From Pusillibacter faecalis (GTDB lineage Bacteria; Bacillota; Clostridia; Oscillospirales; Oscillospiraceae), in assembly GCF_018408705.1 (NCBI RefSeq), contig NZ_AP023420.1, forward strand, positions 2,294,001-2,358,000: a stretch of DNA of 64,000 nt, given 5' to 3'. Position 1 is the first letter of the stretch, and each line of letters opens with the position of its first letter. The notes under the pieces are model-generated. The model had not been told where the DNA came from and searched no databases. It was given only the letters and a program-made list of their open reading frames with translations. Positions 15,490 to 22,606 of the stretch are shown here, one piece after another. The position numbers and the translations under genes are program-made.

Positions 15490-16323
15490 ATGGAGAATGA
15501 CAGCAAAACCATGTCCGCAGATAATTGGGGTCAAATCATTCGAAAAGATGCAAGAGGTTGCTTTGTGGAGATCAAAAATGACTGTTTCCATCTGGAAAAA
15601 GTCCATCTGCAATTTGTATCCTATGATACGTCACTGCCGAAAGGTAGCCGATACACCAGTAATATCAATATCTACATTGATGTGCCAGAATTTCTCGCAT
15701 TGACTCAGGAGGCTGCCTCCGGCACCCTGCATATGCGGATGCAGCAATATAAGCAGGAAAAAAAGCAGGAGCCGCTATATGAACATCTGGGCGCCACCTC
15801 GGCAAAACAGCTGGCCAAGTACGGCAAATCTCGGTCAGACGGGAAGAGCCTGTCCCGGGTCGTAAAACTGACGATCTCAAGCAAGTCCGACTACTTTCTC
15901 ACTGCGGATAGCGGACCAGGGGAGGAGAACAAAACCGGACTGATTGTCCCCAAGTTTGGGGCAAACCCTGAACAGCATGTTTCTGTGATCCTCAGTTGGC
16001 GCCAGCTCAACGAACTACTGCTGACCACGGCGGAGCACTACCGCGCCTGGCTCTCTGCCAAATACACTGCGGAGTGGGGGGCAATCCATGGGCCACGGAT
16101 CAATGAGCGAGAGAAAAAGTCGTCTGGACGGTCAAAAGCACAGGCACCGCCGCAGCCAGCACAAGACTCTGCATCGAGGAAACCACCGGAGCAGCCGGTG
16201 CCGCCGGCACAGCCACCTCAGTCGGTACAGCCAGCACGGCAAGTAGGATTTGCGAGTGTATTTGGCAGTATTTATGGCAGTGGAACTGGCAAGTCTGGCG
16301 CGGGTGACAGGCGGATGTTTTGA
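15490..16323 (+). CDS. Hypothetical protein with proline-rich tail (277 aa)
   Basis: The first 190 residues look like a compact mixed domain: KVHLQFVSYD and NINIYIDVPEFL strands early, and GLIVPKFG plus a helical LSWRQLNELLLT segment later. A low-complexity Pro/Gln/Ala linker (about residues 210-255) ends in a Gly/Ser-rich tail. This globular-domain-plus-flexible-tail layout resembles DNA-binding proteins such as SSB, but there is no sequence motif to confirm it. Confidence 0.55.
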   Translation: MENDSKTMSADNWGQIIRKDARGCFVEIKNDCFHLEKVHLQFVSYDTSLPKGSRYTSNINIYIDVPEFLALTQEAASGTLHMRMQQYKQEKKQEPLYEHLGATSAKQLAKYGKSRSDGKSLSRVVKLTISSKSDYFLTADSGPGEENKTGLIVPKFGANPEQHVSVILSWRQLNELLLTTAEHYRAWLSAKYTAEWGAIHGPRINEREKKSSGRSKAQAPPQPAQDSASRKPPEQPVPPAQPPQSVQPARQVGFASVFGSIYGSGTGKSGAGDRRMF

Positions 16324-16407
16324 TGTTATAATCATAATATCTACTCCTATGTTAAGCGACGGACAGCGATTACGCTGGAAATCAAATTGGAAGAAGGAGT
16401 CGGTATT

Positions 16408-16770
16408 ATGAAATTCTGTCCCTATTGCGGCGCTTCCCTTGTAGGAGGCGCCGCCTCTTTTTGCGCCGAGTGCGGTAAACAAATCCCAGTACATGGGGCA
16501 AAAAGCACATCCATGCCTCCGCTTCGGAAACATCGCTCTATAGGAGCAGAAAAGCGGCAGGGCTCCCACCCCGCATCGAAGCACCCACCAAAACAGAAAA
16601 AGAACCCTATGGATATCAACTATGATGGGTACTATAACGATGTCAAGCCCATTGACGCTGGGCAGCAAAGAGACCGTTTGGATCCGGAGTTGATTAAGAA
16701 GGTCATCTTATTGGTGGCAGGGGCGCTTGGAGTCATCCTGCTGGCCATTGCATTTATGGCACTGTTGTAA
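16408..16770 (+). CDS. Zinc-ribbon, single-pass membrane protein (120 aa)
   Basis: It starts MKFCPYCGASL and continues FCAECGKQI, a classic two-CxxC zinc ribbon. A basic, proline-rich linker follows, then one C-terminal hydrophobic helix (about residues 98-120). AAGGAG lies eight bases before the ATG. Proteins of this type are tail-anchored to the membrane with the ribbon in the cytoplasm; no enzymatic role is implied. Confidence 0.65.
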   Translation: MKFCPYCGASLVGGAASFCAECGKQIPVHGAKSTSMPPLRKHRSIGAEKRQGSHPASKHPPKQKKNPMDINYDGYYNDVKPIDAGQQRDRLDPELIKKVILLVAGALGVILLAIAFMALL

Positions 16771-16826
16771 AAAGGACCCCACTCTTGTGTAATAGGGCAA
16801 ACGCAAATAAAGATGGGGTGAATAAC

Positions 16827-17387
16827 ATGATGTACTTATCCAAGGGATTAGCCGTTCAGAAATCAACCGAAGAATTTCGAGTGTCCCACTGCGGAAAAGT
16901 TTTTGCTTTGGGGCCGGAGATGGCGAGACTATGGACAAATGCCCAGCAGGCACCCAAGGAGGTGCCTGCCGGGAAAGAGAACTACATCCGGAGATTGGAG
17001 CAGTCCGGCTTGGCCGCCACCACGAAGGAGCGGGGGGATCTGGCACATTACCGGCTCCTGTCCGGCTGTATTATCTGTCCGGAACTCGATTCGGATACCA
17101 AACCAGTACAGACGGGTTATGACGGTCGCATTTGGACTTGGATTGAACAGGCAGGACTGCGGCTGACCGCCAGCGAATTGATCCGGCTGGAGGAGCAGGG
17201 CACAAAGCCGGTGCCTGCGCTGCTGGGAGAACAGGGCCGCCAGGAACTCACTGAGCAAATCTATTCTTCTAAAGAGTTGATCTGGGATGGAACGCTTGAA
17301 TCAGAGATGGAATGGTCCCCGGCACGGGACGCCCTTGTGATGTCGTTGCTCCGTCTCCTGCGCATGGGCAGGCTTTTTTTGGTGTAG
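16827..17387 (+). CDS. Hypothetical protein (186 aa)
   Basis: The start is the first of two adjacent ATGs, preceded by GGGGTG. The helical C-terminal two thirds may form a winged-helix-like fold, but there is no motif I can name. The next gene's ribosome-binding site begins at its stop codon. Confidence 0.5.
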   Translation: MMYLSKGLAVQKSTEEFRVSHCGKVFALGPEMARLWTNAQQAPKEVPAGKENYIRRLEQSGLAATTKERGDLAHYRLLSGCIICPELDSDTKPVQTGYDGRIWTWIEQAGLRLTASELIRLEEQGTKPVPALLGEQGRQELTEQIYSSKELIWDGTLESEMEWSPARDALVMSLLRLLRMGRLFLV

Positions 17388-17401
17388 AGGAGGAAATGGG
17401 T

Positions 17402-17854
17402 GTGAAACAGGATGCTTGTAATATCCCACTTGCACTTCAGCACCAGATGCTGATACAGGCGGCGCTTTCTGTGCTGACACTTGTGTTGGCTGCCCTGGCG
17501 ATGCTTTTCTTTTCCATAACAGTCTCCGTACCGTTCCTGTTGTGTGCGGTTTTACTGGCATTCAGTGCCTTCCGACTTTATAACATCGGGCGACGCGGGC
17601 AGTATCTTGTGCTCGAAGGCACGGTGTTGAAGTTAGAGCGTACGCCGTTGCGTCTGCGGCCTAAGGCGATGTTGATGGAAGTCGAGGGGAAAGCTCTGCT
17701 GGTCGTACTTCGCAACCGGCATATCTCAGTGCGAGAGGGAGATGCACTAACTCTTTATATTGCAGATACCGCGCCGCTTTATGAGTGGCGTGGTATCCAT
17801 CGGCTGCATTCCTATCTGGCCGTTGTGCCAGCGATACGGGGAAAGGTGACGTAA
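17402..17854 (+). CDS. Two-helix membrane protein (150 aa)
   Basis: The GTG start is placed eight bases after AGGAGG; an ATG six bases earlier is too close to the ribosome-binding site. Two adjacent hydrophobic helices (about residues 14-52) form a hairpin, followed by a soluble beta-rich domain with strands around LVLEGTVLKLER and ALLVVLRN. The layout recalls NfeD-like or membrane-anchored OB-fold proteins. Its role is unknown. Confidence 0.55.
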   Translation: MKQDACNIPLALQHQMLIQAALSVLTLVLAALAMLFFSITVSVPFLLCAVLLAFSAFRLYNIGRRGQYLVLEGTVLKLERTPLRLRPKAMLMEVEGKALLVVLRNRHISVREGDALTLYIADTAPLYEWRGIHRLHSYLAVVPAIRGKVT

Positions 17855-17859
17855 CAGGT

Positions 17860-18702
17860 ATGATCTATCATATCTTCAACTACCGCATCCAGGGGAAGTG
17901 GTACCGGGATAGCGCCACCTATTCAGAAGCACAGTTTGAGCGGATCATGGAGGCATTGGACTGGAAACTGCCGGTCCATATGCAGATATACCACTATGGG
18001 AGTCCTGACCGAAAATACTACGATCTGACGAATGCGATAGTAGTCAAGCGGCCGGTTCTTTCGCTTGATCCAATGGCTTTAGCGGTTTCTCCACAGGAAA
18101 AACGTACTTCTGTATATGATAAGCAGCGGGAAATCAGTTGGCCGGTGGTTCACAGGCTGGGGCGTTTTCTGATTTGCCAGCCTGACGATGATTGGCCAAG
18201 GTTTTGCTATGCCGATGGAGATCGGTTCAGTCTGATTACCCCGATGGATATTACTCCGGTGTCTATCAAGGAAGCGATGGAATTTGTTCGCCAGAACCAT
18301 CGCCACTGTTCCGCCCCGCAAGGGCATAAATTCTCCATCGGCCTAGTTGCCGGCGACGGAGCGAGAATTGGCGTTGCCATTGCCAGTATTCCAAAGGCAA
18401 GAGCGCTAAACGATGGACGTACATTAGAGTTGAATCGAATATGTTGTGACCCTGTGTACCGCCACGCCGCCAGCAAACTCTGCGCAGCTACCATTCGTGT
18501 AGGGAAGGAGATGGGATACCATCGGTTTGTGACCTATACGCTGCCGCAGGAATCAGGAAGCAGTTTGCGGGCAGTCGGGTTTCTGCGGGATGGGCTCACA
18601 TCGGCCCGGCCATTGGGGTGGAATTGCCGTAACCGCCCGCGGCGAACTCCTGAAAAGTATCCCACAGGCGTGAAGATTCGATGGATTCTGGAAACAGGAT
18701 AG
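17860..18702 (+). CDS. XF1762/Mom-like GNAT-fold protein (281 aa)
   Basis: The N-terminal 130 residues are unrecognised. The C-terminal half follows the phage XF1762 family, which has a GNAT-like fold: a helix with RQNHRHCSAPQGHKFSIG, then GVAIASIPKARAL, GRTLELNRICCD and a helix. It ends with RFVTYTLPQESGSSLRAVGF. Related Mom-type proteins add an acyl group to adenine in phage DNA. Whether this copy modifies DNA, nucleotides or protein cannot be told. It closes the L3 operon. Confidence 0.65.
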   Translation: MIYHIFNYRIQGKWYRDSATYSEAQFERIMEALDWKLPVHMQIYHYGSPDRKYYDLTNAIVVKRPVLSLDPMALAVSPQEKRTSVYDKQREISWPVVHRLGRFLICQPDDDWPRFCYADGDRFSLITPMDITPVSIKEAMEFVRQNHRHCSAPQGHKFSIGLVAGDGARIGVAIASIPKARALNDGRTLELNRICCDPVYRHAASKLCAATIRVGKEMGYHRFVTYTLPQESGSSLRAVGFLRDGLTSARPLGWNCRNRPRRTPEKYPTGVKIRWILETG

Positions 18703-18723
18703 AGGAACATGCGCGGGAGAATA

Positions 18724-18875
18724 TTGACCTTTACTATTTGCCGTGATATAATCAAGTCAATAGTAACCGTGTTTTCGTTGAGAAATCAAAGTTCCCGTGT
18801 TGCACAGTGCCAGATAGCGCGATTGCGCTGTTTGGCACTTTTTTGTTTTCTACCCGTAAAACACGGGTTTGAAAT
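18724..18875 (+). promoter_or_regulatory. Leader module L4
   Basis: TTGACC (18724-18729), a 17 bp spacer and TATAAT (18747-18752) form the promoter. Box 1 AGTAACCG is at 18762-18769. A TTTTC-GTT-GAGAA stem-loop follows, then box 2 AGTTCCCG (18790-18797), running into GTGTTGCA. Terminator 1 is AGTGCCA/TGGCACT enclosing AGCGC/GCGCT, followed by six T (18806-18845). The second hairpin ACCCGT/ACGGGT (18852-18868) is followed by the weak run TTGAAATAAAA, so it is the least convincing second terminator. It controls the longest operon, about 15 kb. Confidence 0.8.
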
Positions 18876-18924
18876 AAAATCGTTTGAATGCAGGGCATGA
18901 CCTGCGGAAAGGAGAAAAAACACC

Positions 18925-19485
18925 ATGATGAAGATCTTTATTTCAGATGCCGTTGTGTCCAAAGGATATGACGGCGCACCGGCGATCCGCTTCTTCAATA
19001 GCGAGAACGGCGGCGAGTTTGCTGTTTTCCAAGTCGGAAACCGCAAATATGATAGCCGTGAGGAGAACAATCACCGGTGGGTCAACCTGAAGATCAAGGC
19101 TTTTGGTGAGATCTGTGAACGCATCAAAAAGATGAAACTCAAAGAAGGATCGGTCGTCACAATATTTGGTGACTATGACGAGGAGCGCTGGACAGACAAG
19201 GAAAGCAAGGAAAAACGCTCCAGTCCGGTTATCAATTTGGATGACATCCAGTATTCCTACAGTGGAAGCGGCCAGAAAAAAGGGCAGAACGGCGGAGCGC
19301 AGGATGGAACCGGACAAGGCACGCAGCAGGACTACCCAACTGGGCAGTCCCAGCCGTCATCCTATCCTGCAACTGGACAGTCTCAACCGCCGGCGGCCCC
19401 TCCTGCTTCGTCTGGTGCCATGCCTCAAGGCTTTACGGGCTACGAGAGTTTCAGTGGCGGGAACAATCCCTATTTCCCAGGCTGA
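18925..19485 (+). CDS. ssb: Single-stranded DNA-binding protein, atypical C terminus
   Basis: The first 110 residues form an OB fold of the SSB type (MKIFISDAVVSKGY, RKYDSREENNHRWVNLKIKAFG, LKEGSVVTIFGDYDEERWTDKE). A Gly/Gln/Pro-rich flexible linker follows. The usual acidic C-terminal tip (DDDIPF-like), which recruits host replication proteins, is replaced by GGNNPYFPG. So it probably binds ssDNA but may not dock to the host partners in the normal way. It is the first gene after L4 and is followed at once by a strong internal terminator. Confidence 0.8.
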   Translation: MMKIFISDAVVSKGYDGAPAIRFFNSENGGEFAVFQVGNRKYDSREENNHRWVNLKIKAFGEICERIKKMKLKEGSVVTIFGDYDEERWTDKESKEKRSSPVINLDDIQYSYSGSGQKKGQNGGAQDGTGQGTQQDYPTGQSQPSSYPATGQSQPPAAPPASSGAMPQGFTGYESFSGGNNPYFPG

Positions 19486-19530
19486 GTATGCAACTGGCAG
19501 AGCCAATAAAATATAACTATAAGCGTCAAA

Positions 19531-19577
19531 GAGCGCACATGAAGTCGGAACCATCCACTCCATGTGCGCTCTTTTTT
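19531..19577 (+). terminator. Strong terminator inside the L4 operon
   Basis: An 11 bp perfect stem, GAGCGCACATG (19531-19541) with CATGTGCGCTC (19561-19571), is followed by six T. It lies between ssb and the rest of the operon, and no promoter is obvious between it and the next gene 15 bases later. It should cut off most transcription unless RNA polymerase is made terminator-resistant. Confidence 0.85.
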
Positions 19578-19591
19578 GCATTTTAGGAGGG

Positions 19592-19987
19592 GTGGGGCTG
19601 AATAACCGGTTATTTCGGAAGAAAAGCGCAAAGAGCAAAGCCAAGAAACTGGAGATGGTTCTGCGCCGGCTGACCCGCGGTACAATGACTGTGGAGCAGA
19701 CACGGCAATTGCAGTCCGTTCTGGGATACAGACGGCAGTATCAGATGCAGGTATGCTCCTCTAAACAGACTTTCAGGAGTGCGGTAGCTCCATCTCAAGA
19801 CGTTGAGGAGAAAAAGATGGTTCTTACACTCTTGGATGGCAAAGAGACCACTGAAAATGCGCTGCTGGCAACACTCGTCTGTCGGCAAGTCCTAGGGAAG
19901 ATAGAGAGCACGGTATATTTCTATCTGCCAAAACAGAAGGAGGTAATGCGGGATGACCCGCGAGCAAAAGAAGCAAAAGAGAAATGA
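19592..19987 (+). CDS. Hypothetical basic protein (about 131 aa)
   Basis: The start is uncertain: GTG at 19592 directly follows AGGAGGG, while CTG at 19598 has the better spacing. The N-terminal 40 residues are very basic (RLFRKKSAKSKAKK), and the rest is helical. It overlaps the next gene by 35 bases. The family is not recognised. The basic start could bind nucleic acid or membrane. Confidence 0.45.
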   Translation: MGLNNRLFRKKSAKSKAKKLEMVLRRLTRGTMTVEQTRQLQSVLGYRRQYQMQVCSSKQTFRSAVAPSQDVEEKKMVLTLLDGKETTENALLATLVCRQVLGKIESTVYFYLPKQKEVMRDDPRAKEAKEK

Positions 19988-20696
19988 GGTGCTGACGATC
20001 ATGGGGCTGATGGCGCTGCTGGTATTTACCACCCGGCTGTGGCCGATTCTGCTGTTGATGATGATCGGCGTATTTGCCTATGCGCTATGGCTGCTGTTCC
20101 ATCTGGAAAAGCAACCCGAACCGCCATCGCCGCTGCTTTTGGGTCTGCCTGCACCAGTTTCGGAGGAAACGGTACTGGCCGACGCATTTTCGCTACTGCA
20201 GAGGCGGATCACTGAGCAGATCGTTGCCCGGTACCCTGACGCCAAATGGATTTGGGCAGCAGCAGATGCCCGGGAGCGTTTTGAAAAGGGCGGAGAACTG
20301 ATTATCCTGCTCAACCGCGCCGGAGGCTATCGAATGGCAATGGTTCTGGTAAACCACTTGCAGTTTTGCGGCCTTGACTATACGGCAGCGGAGCAAACGC
20401 CACCGCCTGTACCTGAGACAGAACTGGAATCAGAGGAGGATGATGCGCCGAAGCCACGGCAGGAAACTGTAGATTATGGACTCTTAGCATTTGAATGGGT
20501 GGACGCAAATCTGCAAAATCTGAATGCACAGTGCAATGAGGTAATTGCGCAAGGCAAAGACACCTTCCGCATTTTTGCCAGCCAACTGCCCCACGGTGAT
20601 AGTTGGCCGCTCATCTGCAAGGAATTGCTGCGCAACGGATTTGCCTCAGCTGAGCCTCTGGCGGATGGCATTCAGGTACAAATCAAAATAAAATAA
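19953..20696 (+). CDS. Membrane-anchored hypothetical protein (247 aa)
   Basis: After a basic N terminus (REQKKQKRNE), one long hydrophobic stretch at about residues 14-50 probably forms two closely spaced helices. A cytoplasmic domain follows, with WIWAAADARERFEKGGELIILLNRAGGYRMAMV and an acidic linker near residues 155-165. The fold of the cytoplasmic part is unknown. It precedes the AAA+ gene by 14 bases. Confidence 0.55.
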   Translation: MTREQKKQKRNEVLTIMGLMALLVFTTRLWPILLLMMIGVFAYALWLLFHLEKQPEPPSPLLLGLPAPVSEETVLADAFSLLQRRITEQIVARYPDAKWIWAAADARERFEKGGELIILLNRAGGYRMAMVLVNHLQFCGLDYTAAEQTPPPVPETELESEEDDAPKPRQETVDYGLLAFEWVDANLQNLNAQCNEVIAQGKDTFRIFASQLPHGDSWPLICKELLRNGFASAEPLADGIQVQIKIK

Positions 20697-20710
20697 GGAG
20701 CGTGATCTCA

Positions 20711-22573
20711 ATGAGTTCAAAACTGTTTTCCTTTTCCAGACCCTTACCCGAGCCTTTTGATAAGGTCAAGCGGAAGGTCAAGGTATCCTCCAAGTATGGA
20801 GATGGGACGGAGTCCACGCTCTGCTGCACTGTGGCTAAGGCGGTCTTGGCCTATTTCAAGTGTAAGTATGGCGTAGAACCCGGCGCCGTTGGGCTCTGCG
20901 GTTCCAAAGGCGTGGCGGAATATAAGTCTGATTCCGGCCCTGATGACTACCATTTGGCCGTCTACGAGCCTGCTTCTGGCTCCGTCCTTGCCAGTCTCTA
21001 TAACAAGGATACGGAGATGATCGAAACCTACGCTATTCGGAATAATGGTCGGGATGGCGCGGCGGTTCTCATGGCGATGCTCCCGGCCCTGATGGTGGAT
21101 GACGAGTTCAAAGAGCACCTGATGGAACTCGAAAAACAATATCAACTGGGATTCCCTGATATCAATCAGTCGACGAATGATCTGGCCATTCTCTGTGATA
21201 ACGCCTACCGGCGGGTCAGCGATAGCAGTTGCGGTGCGCATCTGCCGGTCAATATCGACGGGTCGGGGAACCTGATGCGGGTTTCCACTACTCATATTGA
21301 TGCGGGGAACTTCCGGCCGGACAGCGTGCTGGCTGGTATGTTCACAATTCTGGCCACTTCCAGCGCTCCCGTAAAATTGGAGATTAAGGAGGCCACGCCG
21401 CACAGCGATTTCATTGGCAAATATGTCTTGAATCCGGCACGCATTCTTACGCCTCATGAACAGGCGCTTGTACCTGTTTTGGAGCCTTGGTATGTGTTGC
21501 CGGAGGAGGTCATTACGATCTGTAAACACGCGAAAGCATCTACTGGGCGGTCGTTGCCCATGCGAAACTTCCTGCTGCGCGGCCCTGCTGGTACAGGAAA
21601 GACAGAGGGGGCCCGGGCAATTGCGGCCGGGCTGAACCTGCCGTATATGAAGTACACCTGCTCTGCCGGCACGGAGATATTTGACCTTGTCGGACAGGTG
21701 TTTCCTGACACAGATGGACCTTCTACTGGCGATGCTGACTTGGACCAACAGCGGGAACAGCTCAAAGAGATGGGCGGAATTACCTATGAGAATGTGAAAA
21801 AACTCATGGGGTTGCCCGATTTGGATGACATGGACTATGACCCCGCCGGCACATACCAGAAACTCTCCGGCATGGAAAAGCCCGATGCAACGTCACAGGA
21901 CTGTATGAGCCTTGTTATGGAGATGGTCACCAATAAACTGCAACAACTGTGCAAAGTGCAGCCGGAGTCATCCGACGGCAGGCAGACCTTTACCTACATC
22001 GAAACGGACTTCATCCGTGCGCTCAAGCATGGATATTTAGTAGAACTGCAGGAGCCCACCACGATTATTCAGCCTGGTGTGTTGGTTGGCCTCAACTCTC
22101 TTTTAGAGCAAAAAGGGTCCATTACCCTGCCAACCGGCGAGGTGATCCATCGTCATCCGGACGCAGTGGTTGTGGTGACTACCAATGTCAGTTACGAGGG
22201 CTGCCGCGGCGTAAACCAATCGGTTCTTGACCGCATGAATCTCACTCAGGATATCGAATTGCCGGAGCCGGAAATCATGGCGCAGCGCGCCATGAGCATT
22301 ACCGGCTGTGAAGATGATGTCCTGGTCGGACGCATGGTACAGGTGGTATGCGATATGGCCGACTATTGCCGGAAAAATGGGATCTCAGACGGCAATTGTG
22401 GTATGCGCAGTCTCATCGACTGGATCATGAGTACAGAGATTACAGGGGACCCCTATACCTCGGCGCGCTATACCATCGTGAGCAAGGCCACATCGGATGA
22501 AGAAGACCGGTCCGCACTGCTTACCACTGTGTTGGAGCCGATTTTCGCACCCAAACAAAAGAAGGCAGTTTGA
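20711..22573 (+). CDS. MoxR-like AAA+ ATPase (620 aa)
   Basis: A unique N-terminal domain of about 270 residues precedes the AAA+ core. Walker A is GPAGTGKT (291-298). A sensor-1-like strand VVVVTTN and an RMN arginine segment (SVLDRMNLTQDIELPEPE) follow near residues 490-520. MoxR-type ATPases work with VWA-domain partners to remodel or insert metal into protein complexes. The next gene encodes such a partner, which supports this. The ATG is chosen over a GTG nine bases earlier because it is ten bases from AAGGAG. Confidence 0.8.
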   Translation: MSSKLFSFSRPLPEPFDKVKRKVKVSSKYGDGTESTLCCTVAKAVLAYFKCKYGVEPGAVGLCGSKGVAEYKSDSGPDDYHLAVYEPASGSVLASLYNKDTEMIETYAIRNNGRDGAAVLMAMLPALMVDDEFKEHLMELEKQYQLGFPDINQSTNDLAILCDNAYRRVSDSSCGAHLPVNIDGSGNLMRVSTTHIDAGNFRPDSVLAGMFTILATSSAPVKLEIKEATPHSDFIGKYVLNPARILTPHEQALVPVLEPWYVLPEEVITICKHAKASTGRSLPMRNFLLRGPAGTGKTEGARAIAAGLNLPYMKYTCSAGTEIFDLVGQVFPDTDGPSTGDADLDQQREQLKEMGGITYENVKKLMGLPDLDDMDYDPAGTYQKLSGMEKPDATSQDCMSLVMEMVTNKLQQLCKVQPESSDGRQTFTYIETDFIRALKHGYLVELQEPTTIIQPGVLVGLNSLLEQKGSITLPTGEVIHRHPDAVVVVTTNVSYEGCRGVNQSVLDRMNLTQDIELPEPEIMAQRAMSITGCEDDVLVGRMVQVVCDMADYCRKNGISDGNCGMRSLIDWIMSTEITGDPYTSARYTIVSKATSDEEDRSALLTTVLEPIFAPKQKKAV

Positions 22574-22606
22574 TCGAAAGAAAAAAGGAAAGGAGGACCG
22601 CTACTC

